64,000 nt of DNA, taken from NCBI GenBank assembly GCA_026168455.1, contig CM047426.1, positions 80,317,986 to 80,381,985 of the forward strand, given 5' to 3'. The stretch is from Theocolax elegans. Its lineage: Eukaryota; Arthropoda; Insecta; Hymenoptera; Cerocephalidae. A program made the translations under genes and the position numbers. The notes beneath the pieces were generated by a model, which saw only the letters and a list, made by a program, of their open reading frames with translations, searched no databases and was not told the DNA's origin. Shown piece by piece: positions 36,031 through 49,219 of the stretch (position 1 is the stretch's first letter; each line of letters begins with the position of its first letter).

Positions 36031-39000
36031 AAGGTAGACGCTCCTTAATATTTATTTTTATGGAAAATGTGAAATTGATTTATATTTCGGAGTTAATAGA
36101 AAATAACTTTTTTTATTAAATATTACTTTGTAACTAAATTTAGCTTGAAAATATAATATTTATATCATAAGAAAATAGTATTTGGGACAAATGAATACGT
36201 ATTAATTATTAAGTCATACATTTTTCATACATAAGAAATTTTTCTCTAATAGCGATACATGGTGCGTATTAATAGTTTATAAATATTCATTTGTTGCAAA
36301 TATTTCTTTCTCTCAGTGCGGATTTTACCTGTCAATTCTTTTATCGAACTTGTAATAAGATATAGATCGTTTATTCTTAGTATGGATTTACTAGATATCT
36401 TTCTCTAATATAAAGTTCAAAGATTCATTGCAAGTGATTTATTAAAAATCAATAATACTATTAGTGTTAGATTAATCTTAGTCATTACAGTTTATTCTAT
36501 TAAAAAACAACGAAGCCTTATGTTTAATCAATTCGCCTATGAATAAAACACACAATATGACCGTTCCCCCTGCCCCGTTAACAGAATTTACCACCAATTA
36601 ACCTCCCTTCCTCCGGTTCAGCACTCGAAACAGTTAGGATCCGTCGAAGTGCGGTTTTATTAGGCTTAGCATCCGCGAAACGAGTTGCATCGCAGCAACA
36701 GGAGCAGCTCGGTATATCCCGCACCCTGTACCGCGAACGTGTCTAACCGCACGGACCAAGTCCGTTTCGAAGATAACAACTATATAACGTGTTTATAAAA
36801 TTCAATTGTTCTTCTCGTTTTTTACGTACAATCGGATTTTAATTGATACGTATTTCTCAGGCTTTAACTAATAATTTAAACAATTTTATGTTTGTTAAAA
36901 CTAAGATTTATGGATAGATTCCATCTGAAGTACATTTCGAGGTTTTGAGCATGATGAATTTATTAGGTTGAATAGATTCATTGATTATCTTGATAAGTAT
37001 CGGAAACGTGGCCGAACTGCAACAAATCTATATGGATTTATGCATTTAAATGATGAGCAATTGATTACATTTCTTTTGTATTTAATGGTATGCGACGATT
37101 GTTATCAAATACTGTAAGAAGTATTGAACGTATTTGACGTAATATAGATATATCTGTGTAAAAATAATTTTTTTATATTTGAAACGAAAATTTTTAAGCA
37201 ATATACTCTATACATGTTTTTTTGGAAATAAGATAATAAATTTAAATAAATTCGTATATGTAAGTTAACTAGTTGACAACTATGTGCATCCAAATGTAAT
37301 AAGAAATGCATCCAAACAAAGTGAAAACATATCGAAAAGTCTTTCCACCACAGAAAATATTAATATAAGTTTTTCTGTTGAAAAACAACCCCGGAGACAA
37401 ACATTGCAAGAATGACAAAAGTTGGGAAGAATCATGCTCGAGAGACACCAAAACTTTGGAGACTCGCGAAACCTAAGATAGAAGAAAATCGAAGCCAGAT
37501 CGGAATTTCGCTTTGTCCACGTATAAGGCTTCGTCTCTCCTAAGATTTCTCAACATCTTCGAGAGAAACAAGTGCTATAGCGATACGCCTCTATATAAAT
37601 TAAATTACAGGCATCTCCTTTCACGCGCTCACGCTTCTAATTTTATTTCTTATCTTTTCTTATCTCTCGAGCAATTATCGATCGCTTCGCGTCAAACGGA
37701 CAGTTCGCTAATTAGGTCTATTACCGCAAGCGCGTATTATCGACCTGATCGAGATTGAGAAATTGACGAGACGAGAGACACCGTAGGAGCAAGGATTCAC
37801 GTTCAGGCCTATATACTTTTATTTTTTCTCTCGACAAATTGGCTTGGAGTTGTTCAGGCCAAGCAGTAAATAATGCTGTCTGCTCAGGGGTAATTTGCTT
37901 TTGTACAGCGCGCCAGAAAAGTCGATTTGGTTTTTTCTATCGCATTGAGATGTTAGCTATACGAAATGAGCTTAAATGGTTAGATTTATTTACTTTTTTT
38001 TCTACTTATACTAATATAGATTTATTAATACACCAGAATTATACACTGTAAAATGTTTTACAAATTGATCTAATCCTTTATTTGAATATTTTGAATAAAT
38101 ATATGTACACATGTGTGTGTGTATATGGTATATGTATCGAGAATGTTTCATAATTTCGTAAATAAAAATTGTGATAAATTTCGTAAGTGCAATCAATTAC
38201 ATTCTAGGGTAATTTTTTCTTTAAAACAACTAACATTCAATTAATAATTAAAATTTAATGAATATTACAAATTACAAAGTGTTGTATTCGTAAAGCAACT
38301 CATATAATAGAGTCCTTTACGTGAGGAACGAAGAAGTGACAATGCGGTAAACGTGGCTTTTGTATCAGCTGGTCGATGAAAATTAACCTAAAAAGTTATA
38401 ATATTTGTAAGAAAATCATCACAATTGTGACTGTATTGTCACAGTAATTTTTAGGTTGTTGATCAAATGTCCTAGGTTTGTCGCATTTTCACGTTAACTT
38501 TTTTAGAAAAACTTTTCGGTGTAAGTGTACTTTTTTTCTAGTCTAATCTTAACGTAAATTATTTTTAAAAGAAGCATCTGGAGATATTTCTGTAGTACTA
38601 ATTAAATGTTTGCAGTTTTTTTCTACCAATAGATTGTGCGCTTTACAAGTTACAGTTATGTCTTCGCAAATGCCATCGGTGACATTTTGATATCAGTATT
38701 TGTCACAGAAATGTTCGTGTCAAGTACACAAAGCAGTGTCAAGAAGAAAAATAAATACCAACGTGCAGGACCGCATCAGATTGGCCACAAACGGTGACTC
38801 GAAAAACCGAAATACTAGAACATTCATTTAGAGCATAATCCGGTCCGCAGTATTTAAACGCGGATATGCCTATGATCTATGATCGATGATAGAAGTAGTA
38901 CATAAATAATTACAACAACCTTACTGCGATTATAATTAAATTGTAATATTATTCTAGAAATAATATAATACATATAGCTTCGTAAAACAAAGTTTACAGT

Positions 39001-41050
39001 TATTTAATTAATAATAGTATATTTATTTTCATTTATTATTTTAGATTTACAAATTCAATTTATAGATGAAAAAATCTACAATTCTAACGATACAATCATT
39101 TTTATGCCATACGTACGTGTACATCGTTTGAAAGTTTGACATTTTTAAATTATTGGTTCACGTCTGATTCGACAAGGGATGACTTTTACAGAAAAATACA
39201 GAAAACATTTATGTTATCTCGTTTCGATGTAATATTTATCTGCGAGGAAAAATAATTTAATGCTTAAAAATCGTGCAAACACTACACTCTCTTGAAATAA
39301 AAAAAAATGTAATGTAGTGACTGTTATAAACCTATAATTACATTCTACACTTGTGATAAATTCAATAATATTATACATTGCAATAGGTACAGAAATGACT
39401 AGCATGAAAGAAATTAATGCCTGTAATGTTGAGCGTACAAAAATTATTAACAAAGAAAGTCTGTGAGATTGATATACTCCAGTGGTCGACATGGGCATAA
39501 ACGACCTAGTGCACGTGTCTTCCATTGGACATCCACAAAGTATACATGTACAAAGAAGGACGGAGGGAAAGGGAGAATCGATGAATCGGTAAACCCGTAG
39601 TATGTGAAAACCCGCGCGAGCTCTAAGTATCATTGATTCAACTACCGCGGAAGTGTACGTTCCTTGAACTGAACGTGGCATAGACTTGCGCATATTAAAA
39701 TATATACATATATACATATATATACATATATATACACATATTAATTCATTTTCTTGGCTTTCTCGAAATTGTGTCGAACACTTTTCCGACGAAACGTTAA
39801 TTACAATTTTATATTTACCTTCTATTTGATTCTTTTGTATTAAAATAAAACAAATCGTTAATATTTTTATTTGTTTATCAGTGTTGCAAATTAGCGATTG
39901 ATAGAAAAAATCACTTTACACAGAATATTTCATTATTAGATTAATGTGTATTGTGGCGTTTTCAATAACGTATAGATTTCCTTGTTTAAAAGTTAAACGT
40001 GATATATAGTAAAGCTATTTAATATATATACTGAGAAAGTAGCAGTATGATTTATTATTTGATTCGATGGACTTGTTTACAATACTATTGACACATTTAA
40101 ATTGCTTGATACTAGTTTATTTATTTAATATTTATCAGTTTTATATAATAACTAGATTGTTACTATCTATTTTGAAAAATAAAGGAAATAGTGCGGACTG
40201 TTCGAAATATAAAGTTCAATTAAATTTATTAATCGCAATTTTAATAGACGAAGTAGTGTTTAGATGTATAGTCTTTATCAATTGAAGTACATTTTTCTAT
40301 GTTCGATATACATTTACATTTTATCATTCAATGTTGTCGAATGCTGCCGTAAATTTTGAACTTTATAGTAAATCTACATTTACATCCGTACGTGGTCTCC
40401 AAAATATCCAATGAATTTATCTAATGGTCTTTAATTGTTAATTTATTTTTCACCTGAATAAAGTTTTTGTTTATATTTATTACAAAATATTTAGCTGAAT
40501 CTATATTTGTACTTGCTATTCAATTTTAATGACTTATTTTTATTTTTTGTGACCATGTGCAGCTTAAAATTATATTTGTCCGAGAGCTAAAATTAAACAT
40601 GCACATTTAATTATGTGTTACATTCAGTGATAAAATATGTATGAATAAATTACAGAAATTTATTAACAGTTTAAAAGGATGAAATTAAAAAAAGTTATTT
40701 ATATATTAACATACTTAATTGTGATGCTTAATTTTAAAAATTATCGAATCAGTCTAGTTTATTTGAATTAAAATAGGTAATACGTATGTAGAACGTGCAA
40801 AATCAAATTGTTACATTTATACTTTTTAAATTCTTGCGGAAATCAATATTGAAATATTGGTTAATTATAAAAAGGGAATGACTGCAAAGTTGCAAGAAAA
40901 GTAAATTATACATATAAATAAAATTGTTACACGATTAAAGAACCATAAACAATGTCAATGATGATTGACATGAAAATCCTTCAGGTTAAATCGTGTTCAA
41001 ATTGAGAATGACATTTCACTTGAAGGAATTTGGAGACTAACAAATTGCAA
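36030..41050. other. AT-rich noncoding DNA with three more balanced patches
   Basis: Patches near 36590-36780, 37500-37760 and 39480-39690 are richer in CpG. A hairpin at 38382-38464 pairs TTAACCTAAAAA with TTTTTAGGTTG. A (TA)n/(CA)n-like tract lies at 39697-39740. The 167-codon minus frame at 39214-39717 is long for such AT-rich DNA but shows no family and has a skewed hydrophobic tail. No gene is supported. Confidence 0.4.
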
Positions 41051-41410
41051 TTCATCTATACACGCCGCGGCGGTAAATACAAGTCGAGGGCAGGGAGACA
41101 ACTGCGCGAGCGGCGATGCGGTTAAGGAGAGCATTGATCTTCACCGCCCCCTCGCCTCTTTCCTCCCTCCGGGGCACCCTATCCCCCCACCCCCTGGTAA
41201 TCAATTCTGCACGAGTCAACAACGGTCAACCGTCGTTCGTTGCCTGCAGTCGGACGCCCCTACCCATTACACTCGGAATTTCGTATAGAGCGCCGCGAGC
41301 TTGTCCCGAAATGGAGCCGGCGCCTGAAAGCCTCCGTCGATCCCCGCGAGACATTTTCCCGATGGTGTCGGGCTAGCACGGCCCGGCTGCCACCTTTTCC
41401 TTCCCTACAT
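41050..41410. other. CpG-rich island
   Basis: Very GC-rich for this window, with CCGCGGCGG near 41064 and C-rich runs near 41145-41195. Three overlapping frames on both strands argue against coding. A regulatory island is possible. Confidence 0.4.
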
Positions 41411-43030
41411 TTTTCACAAATTGAATTAGACGTTAATACGGTCGTATAGAATCTTTTATACTTTTTAAGAAATTCATTGATTTTACTCTTCTCCATGTGC
41501 TTCTTTCTTTCAATTCAATCATATTCCGCTATCCACATTTCATTATTTGTAATCTATATTTTTTAAGATTATTTTAAAAGCTTATTATTAAATATTTGAT
41601 AAAGTAACATTTATACATATTTAATTATATTAGTATTGCAGAGATTATAAGAAGAAATCTATAAGTAATAACGTAATTGTCGGCATCTTGTTGATTACAT
41701 TTCCAGACATTTAATTTGAGTTATTAATTTATTTACTCTTCTTTTTGTTTTTCTCATTTTGCAACTGTCAACACATATGGACATCAAAGAAATTCGTTAT
41801 TTATTTAATTAAATTTGGTTGAAATGTTACGCCGTTAAAATACATAAAAAGTAGTTCAAACAATTCTTTACCAACGACGATTGACAATATTATGTGAAAC
41901 GTTTAGTATTTTAATAATTTGACGCTTTTTCTAGGATAAGTTATGTTTAATTTCGTTTTTATAATTTAATATCAATTATTTTAAATGACATATAACCTTT
42001 AAAAGTAGGATTTAATATTGTATTTATTGAGAAATGCGACGGTGGAAATGTAAACATTTATGTACTTTTATCAGAAATTAATGATACTACGTACCGAAGC
42101 AAGATTTATTCACGAATAAAATATAATTTTTGTATTATTGTACTTATATTTTTTTACTACTTTACGGCAAATAAAAGGAATTTATTTTTTAGATTAACTG
42201 CGCACACATTATTGGCAATTGTGCTTTGATGAGAAGCAATTTATTCAACATATTGAAAAAAATATACATACATAAGTATTCTCTAAAGTGTATCCGTTTT
42301 TCAAGCCTATTAATGGATAGTTGCTGTATTCATATTCCTAAAAAGTGCTGAAAATTTATTCGTTATACTATTGAAACGAACATTACTTGGAAAATTTGGT
42401 TTGTAAATATTCATTTTAAAATGTGGAATACAAATGAAAATTTTGTTGACTTTTTCTAGAGTATAGTTTGTTAATGGAAAAGCAAAATGTAAATATGGCA
42501 GTAAATTGATACGAATGTAAATATTAATTTAGTATCATAAACTACAACCTGTGAATAAAAATTAGATATAAACTATACGGTGTTATGAAAATTTTATGAA
42601 AATATAATTGCAGTAGAATTTCTAACAATACAATTTTTTGTAATTAACAAAATTTTTATAATTTTTTTATTATGTGAGCCTAAATCTATTTTATACAGTG
42701 CAACGTTATTTAATTTAATAAACTATAGAACATTTTTAATCGTGAATTTTAAGCAGCATGAACTAATAAAGTTTCAATATTAATTATTTTATTTATTTAA
42801 TAAAACTTGATTACTATCAATAATGATTATATATTTTGCAGAATATGACTACTAGTATTTCTATAAATCGATTCATGTAAGTAAATAATAAAGAAATCAT
42901 GTAGTATTTGCTTGTTTTTCTCCACATTACTTTAATCAGATTCTCCAGTAATCCTTCAATTAATAATTTTGATTTCGAAAATCTTTTCCTTTCGGTATTC
43001 ATCCACTTTCCAAATCCGGTCCATTCCATA
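41410..43030. other. AT-rich noncoding stretch
   Basis: Nothing recognisable on either strand. Confidence 0.5.
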
Positions 43031-43148
43031 TTTTAGGGAATAACGTTGGACTCTCGCGACTGGCTAACGCGGGACTTGCTTCTTCCGCCCGATATCAGCC
43101 CGAGCGGCTATACGTCTCTGTCTTATACCCGAGAGAAAGAGAGAGAAA

Positions 43149-43179
<31 letters not shown>

Positions 43180-43440
43180 GTAGACTAGTCTGAGCGCGCG
43201 GGTCGTTGAACCACGCACGTATACGCGACTGAAAACGTTGCCGCCGTCCAGTCTGGTCGGTACGAGTTACTCCCTTTCTCGTCCTTCCTGCGAGTCGCTC
43301 GAGCGCGTGCACACAAAAATCTCCAAGTGTTTTTCGCACCCGAGGTAATTTTTAACGCCGGTATAAGCGGATTTAAGGCCGAGCGAGTGAAGAATGAGGA
43401 GGGAAGCTTAAAAATTCGTACGTCCTAGCATTCAAATTTT
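43030..43440. other. CpG-rich island with a (GA)n microsatellite
   Basis: A (GA)n tract at about 43152-43180 sits inside GC-rich DNA. The 91-codon minus frame across it is a low-complexity artefact in its centre (alternating Ser-Leu from the repeat). Confidence 0.4.
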
Positions 43441-44800
43441 ATGACTGTCCGACTTTAACTTATACCTACATTTTGTATCACAATTTTTTTTATAATTTAA
43501 TTACTCATTTCTGGTTTAAAATTAAGATATTACCAACGTATCTATTAGTCTACTAAAGGTGCTATTTATGTACCATATATTTACTTCAGTGCCAATTATG
43601 CAAGTGGCTTTATACGAATAAGACACGATCTGAATAGCTTTATTAAATATACTACGATGTTATTGAATGCAAATTAAAAATATATTTTATAATAAATTTT
43701 TATTAATTTAAATAATACATCTTGTAATATTTCTAGTAATATATGTTATTTAAATTATGCTTTATGTGCATAGCACTTCTAAGTAGTCGTTTAGTTATGT
43801 ATACAGAACGAATAATATTCAAAGAAGACAATGTCGTTTCAATTTAGATCTTTGACCTACAATGCCTTAAGGATAATAAAGAATGACTTGTTACAGTGGA
43901 AAGACGTTTTATAACATTAGTGATGCAAGACACGTTAAACAGTCGGGAATGTAAAACGTAAAACGCATTTATTTAAAAATCACAAATAGATAAATAATGT
44001 ACCTAAAAAATAAACTTGTATTACAACGTGCATTACAAATATTATTTATAACATTTATCTGAGGCTTATGTAACTTGAACTTGAAATTAATTTCAACAAC
44101 AAGCTATTTAATTTTAAACCGGTATTGCGCCGCTTACAAGAGTTGGAATATTCATTTCTCAAAGGCACCACGTGAGCAGCTTCCCGGGAAAATTAATCTT
44201 TCGACTTTCAACGTTACTTAAATTTTATATGAACATTTACCGTATTCAATGTCAGTTCATAGTGAGTCGAATGTTATCCTTTTACCACTAATTTATTAAT
44301 TTATTATTACAATAAATCGATAATCGAATATTAGTTATTCGTGTTAGTAATTAGAAGTTAGTTAGTAGTTAGAATAGTATTTATTGTTCTAATAGTTATC
44401 AAAACATTGGGTGAAAATCAACGCGACACCTGTATATCTATATAATATAGAACTTTTCTATTTTTAGATTTACAGCTACACAAACAAAATATTGTTCTAA
44501 TATTAATAAGTATGTATTTATAAATTTATCACGTTTCATTAATCCAAACACTGTAGTCATATATACAAGTAAATTAAGTTATCATTGAAAATAATTTAAA
44601 CGAAACTTTCCCTTAAAATTATACTTCTCCGATGAGTCATAAAATATTTGCAATATACGATCAAAACAGTTGAAATTTTTTTATCATAATTTAATTAGTA
44701 CGTAGGAATGTGCATGGTTGTATATAAAGTTCGTGAAACCACGGTAAAAGTGTCCGTCGGTTTTCGTCACGGCTGAAAGTTAAAACTAAAAATTAGAAAA
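43440..44800. other. AT-rich noncoding stretch
   Basis: No gene, RNA or notable repeat beyond short TTAGTTAG-like runs near 44340-44380. Confidence 0.5.
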
Positions 44801-44811
44801 TTAAAACTCAC

Positions 44812-45310
44812 CTAAGAGAGAACGTCTGTCGAAGTATTTGACGCCCACGCCGGGGCTCTCTCACTCTTAACAACACTTCCTCACTCAAAAGCACACACCG
44901 GCTTCTCTGAACTAATATTCGTCACCGATACTCGCACCACGAGGCTTTCACACCGGCCACATTGTCACAATCACATGCTCTCCAACGGGTTTAAAAATAG
45001 AGAATAGACGGACAGACAAAAAAAGAGGGAGAGAGAGAGAGGGAGAGAGAAATAGAATAGATAGAAAGAGATAAGCGGAAAAGTAGCACGCGCTTTTAGC
45101 GAAAAGGCGGCGCGTCACTACCCCTGAGTCGGAGGCGTCGGGGCAAACTGACGTGGAGCCGGCGACGGCGGCGGCGGCGGTCAACCAACCCCTTGCGCGC
45201 ATGCGTACTTTCGGTTTATTCTCACAGGGGTAGGGACCTCTCTTTTTCTCTCATCCCCCGCGCGCTCGTTACATTTTGCATTCATCGCGTTTGTACGTCG
45301 CGCCGACGCA
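44812..45310 (-). other. Possible noncoding first exon and promoter island, minus strand
   Basis: A CpG-rich island ends on the minus strand at CTCTCTTAG|GTGAGTTTT, a near-ideal splice donor with the last exon base at 44812. The immediately flanking minus-strand sequence changes from GC-rich to AT-rich, as at an exon-intron border. This fits a 5' untranslated exon of a gene whose coding exons lie beyond a long intron at lower coordinates. The 84-codon frame at 44948-45202 is Ser/Leu/Ala-rich and probably not the product. The transcription start cannot be placed from sequence alone. Confidence 0.35.
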
Positions 45311-45816
45311 CCTGAAATCACGCCTGCATTTAATAATTTATTGTGCTCGCACGCGCGAAACCGATGTGTCTTGCTAAGCGACGCCTCGGACTTCTTAATT
45401 ACATGGACTTTTTCCCCTGAACGTCACGTGTTTTTTCTTATTTTCATTCTGTTTTGATTTTGTCAAGATTACCGATTTGCAATTTTTTCAGATTTATGAA
45501 AACAGATTCCTCGGTCAAACTTGATGAGTTTAACTCACCGAATGAGAAATATGTAACTATCTTGAATTTATTAGTAGAAAAGCTATTGTCGATAATCAAA
45601 CAGGTAACTGATTCAGCTGCTTGATTTAATATTATCGCTTAAAATACATCTATTTTTCAGGCATAAGCGTAATAGAAGTCAAAATATTTGTACAAATTGT
45701 ATGATCATTATTTATCTATTTCAGTGTCATTAAAACTAATTTATAATTAATTACGAACTTACTAAACTCTATTATTTCGCAGTTGTAAAACGAATTAAAG
45801 ATAGTAACTTTTATAA
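45311..45816. other. Noncoding AT-rich stretch
   Basis: No gene-like signal. Confidence 0.5.
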
Positions 45817-46041
45817 GGGGATGTCGGACTCAAAGAATGGATATTCCTTATATTTTTTTATAAACCAAACCACAAATTTTCTAAGATTTTTAAATTGCTT
45901 ATTATCATATAATGTGTGGGTTTTATACCTTTTTTAATTAAACTTACCGACCAAAAAATTTGTATTTAATTTTTAATACATAATGATTTTCCTAAAAAAG
46001 TGAATTTTAGTCAAGCCCTATAATTTAGGCCCAACATCCTG
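45817..46041. mobile_element. Candidate TTAA-flanked MITE (copy 2), 225 bp
   Basis: The left end GGGGATGTCGGACTCAAA and the reverse complement of the right end, CAGGATGTTGGGCCTAAATT, are imperfect terminal inverted repeats. TTAA follows the right end (46042-46045), and ATAA precedes the left end. The right end matches the left end of the repeat at 16432. No coding sequence. It is a small non-autonomous element of a family with at least two copies here. A piggyBac-type origin is suggested only by the TTAA. Confidence 0.45.
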
Positions 46042-46045
46042 TTAA

Positions 46046-49000
46046 ATATTATATACTTTTAAAATTATAAACATTAAACATTAAAAATGCACAACTATCT
46101 AACCTAAGTAATGCCTGACTATATTCAGTGTTCTACTACTGCGATTCACATGTATAACATTTAAATATTAATATTACACGATTCAATTAGTAAAAAAAAA
46201 AAATAAATTGATAAAGTTTCGTAAAGTGGATAATTACAATAATGATGTATTCCATGGGTGATTTTAGTATAAGAATTTCGTGAAATGTTTGAAAGAAGAG
46301 CGGTATAGAGCGAGAGAAAGAAAAAGGTGAGAGAGAAAGAGAGAGGGGAGAGAGAGAGAAAATTAAGAAGTTGGAGACGGAAAGTTTTGCTAGAAAGTAC
46401 CAATGCCAAGTCTCCGGGATATCTTTCAGAAACGGTCACGACGAAAGGTGCTGAGTATGTGATTTCTACCTTCTCTCTTTTGGGGCAACTTTCGGGTTAA
46501 GGACGGGAAATTCTCTATTTTTTGTCGCGTAAAGAAGAAGAAGTAGGAGCTCCAAGAAGTCTGAAGCATAAAATTTTTGCAAAAGCAAGCCTTCAAACCG
46601 TCATGTAAAAAGACAAGATGAAAAAAGTTATCAGTTTTCTTACGGTTAGGCGACATATTACCAGATGATGGAACTCAATATTTTCCCCCGTTGTTCTGAT
46701 ATTGAATTCTTTTATTCGTAAAATTGTAAAACTGTTTTCGTTTAGGATTATATATTTGCAATGAGCAATCGTTTTGTAATCTATGTAATACTACGCGAAT
46801 TTTGGAAAATGATTGGGAATTTTCATATCTAGAACTTATATGAACTATGTGTATTTGAAATAATTAGTCTAATTAAAATTCTTAGTTCTTATATACATGT
46901 ACTATTTATATATGATGTGATTAGCCAAATTTGACTGAATTTGTATATTGCAAATTTATTTGATTTACTTACCTATATAGCTACCTACCTGCTACTACCT
47001 GGCTGACCATTTGCTTGTCTATCTACATACGTGCACCTATCTGCTTACGTGGCTACCTATACATGTATCTATTTATCCGCTTAATTAACTAACCCAATTT
47101 CACTCCATACGATCTTATTTGTAATTGTTACATACATACATTTTAGTGTAATTTGTTCCGCTTTATTCAAACTATTCTTCTTTGTGTGTAATGCGCATAA
47201 ATTATATTTGAAATATTATTTTCCTTTCCTCCTACGTTTTCCTACAAGTACTATACAATATCAGCTAAGAGATAATATTTAACTTTGTCAAAGATAAATT
47301 TCAAATCATCCCCAAACACTTAAAACGATTTTCTGAACTTTTATTCTAAGTAATAAAGTTAGTCATATTTTATCTATCTATATTAATGGATGGGAAATAA
47401 AATAAAAATTTTATTCAATTATTATAAAAATTGCTTTGCGTAAAATTTTAATAACGGTTTTTTACGAGGGTGATTTATGGTGAATAAATTTATTTAAAAA
47501 AGTACATTGTACTGAGTAAAAGTCTTAATTAATGGTTATAATTTTTAAGTTTATTTTATTAATTTTTTTAATTACACATAACATAATGTGCAAAAAGTAA
47601 CAGATTTATGCTCAATTTTAATTCATTAATTAACTATGTTATACAGCTTTGTTATGTTCTTAGTACATCTGACATGTTCAATTTTTACAAATATTAAAGG
47701 GTTTTAGTAGCAACAATATAATAGGAGAAAGTTGCGCACTGAAGATGTTTAGATGGCAAAAGCATATTGAACTTTGCCGCGTAATTTGTATCGCAGGATA
47801 GCGTAAAAATAAAAGAATAATTCATAGAAGATAGTTCAAAATTGAACGGAATAAGCGAAAAGTATATAATTCGCTAAATTTTCATTAAAATCCGATAGGA
47901 AATCGCTGATATCCCACAGATCTTTGGTTTTAATTTCTTGGTGTTTGCGGTAGTTCGGTGTTTTTCTCTTTTCACCGTAGCGCGGGCACCCATTGTGTTT
48001 CACCGATATTAGCGGGTCATTGAAAGTCGCATTACAAATAATGGAATCGATTTTGCCGCGGTCGAGCGAGACTGAGGAAACGGCCAGCAAGGCAGTGGAG
48101 AAATTCATAAAGGGAGAAAATTTATCGGAATGCAGCGGTAAAGCCGGAAAACAACGGTGGTAGCGTATGTGTCCACTATTGCGAGAGGTAGGCTCTATAT
48201 ATTTTATAGGAGTTGTAAAATTGTTCTCGGTGTAAACATTCTGATTTATCGGAAAGGGGAGGCTACTCGGCCGTTCTAATCAAGCTGTGTATATACTCGA
48301 CGCGATACAAGTGCTCCATTATCAAGTTACCGCGTGCTCCGCGCGCTCCGCGTGTTTATTTTTCCGATGAAGCTTTGCTATGAATTCGTGCGTGCGTTCG
48401 CTCGCGGCAAGCGTAATCCTTACACACTTTATGTTACCGAGGGTACGATGAATTTTTTTCACCTTGTTTTGACGTTTTTGCTTTTCCTGGCCCGGAAAGT
48501 ACACGAAATATGGCGATTTCATCGATTTAAACCTGTTAAATTTTTACACACCGAATGGGAAATCCTGGGTATTTTCCTTTTACTTTTTATCTTGATGAAT
48601 TTGAATTTCACCGTGAAATATGTTTTCCAATATTACTTGTTGTAACATTCGTGTTATTTGTTATGCATTCACGTGCTATCTAGATATTATTTGTTTTGAC
48701 TCGTGTTGTGGATTCGGTAGAATCAACTAAAACAATGTGCACTTCCCCGTCGTTAAACGATCATTTTTTAACTAAAACTAACTGGGAGAGTTCAATTAAA
48801 TTAGTTTATCACTATGAAAAACATTATTAACCTACATTTTCAAAAATAATTAAGAAATAATAGAAATTTGTTTAATTATTTAACGATTATTAACAGACCC
48901 TGATGATTTCCGTAATCGTCTTATTTCGGTCGCTCGGTTCATATTCTATTATAAATTAAATTAAAGTTTATCACATTTTCAAAAGATACAGCTTTAATAT

Positions 49001-49084
49001 GTAGATTAAATTATCATAATGTTATATAATTGATATACCTTTAATTTTACTATAGTGTATCTTTATCTTTTTAACAGGGTTACG
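46046..49084. other. Noncoding DNA with GA-rich and CTAC-rich simple sequence
   Basis: A GA-rich tract lies at about 46305-46365. A decayed (CTAC/CTAT)n tract lies at about 46970-47090. The 47890-48420 segment is GC-richer. Frames at 47836-48108 (minus, 90 codons) and 48334-48645 (plus, 103 codons; its first ATG is internal) show no domain. No gene is supported. Confidence 0.4.
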
Positions 49085-49104
49085 TAGGAATAAATCGTGA
49101 AAAG

Positions 49105-49178
49105 GATGACGAACTCGGGACTCGATCCGCAAGCTTGTTTGCAAACCAGATGTTCTACCGATAGCTATGAACCGCTGC
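49105..49178 (-). pseudogene. Degenerate tRNA-like sequence, tRNA-Ala-like, possible SINE head
   Basis: On the minus strand a good A box (TAGCTATCGGTAGAACA, plus 49151-49167) and an excellent B box (GGATCGAGTCC, plus 49118-49128) are spaced as in a tRNA. The centre GGTTTGCAAAC resembles the loop of tRNA-Ala(UGC). The anticodon and acceptor stems do not pair properly, so a functional tRNA is unlikely. It is a tRNA pseudogene or tRNA-derived SINE head that could still carry a pol III promoter. Confidence 0.5.
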
Positions 49179-49219
49179 CGTGGAGTCTGCTTCTCATCGT
49201 CTTCGTATGTAGTTCGTTT

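Noticed and set aside
46970..47090. CTAC/CTAT-rich run as a possible functional array
   Set aside because: It is a decayed tetranucleotide repeat without regular unit structure.
48042..48167. Short ATG frame of about 41 codons in a GC-richer patch
   Set aside because: Reasonable start context, but too short and without family or splice support; a minus-strand frame overlaps it.
48334..48645. 103-codon plus-strand frame with hydrophobic segments
   Set aside because: It does not begin at an ATG, has no domain and overlaps a minus-strand frame at 48322-48522.
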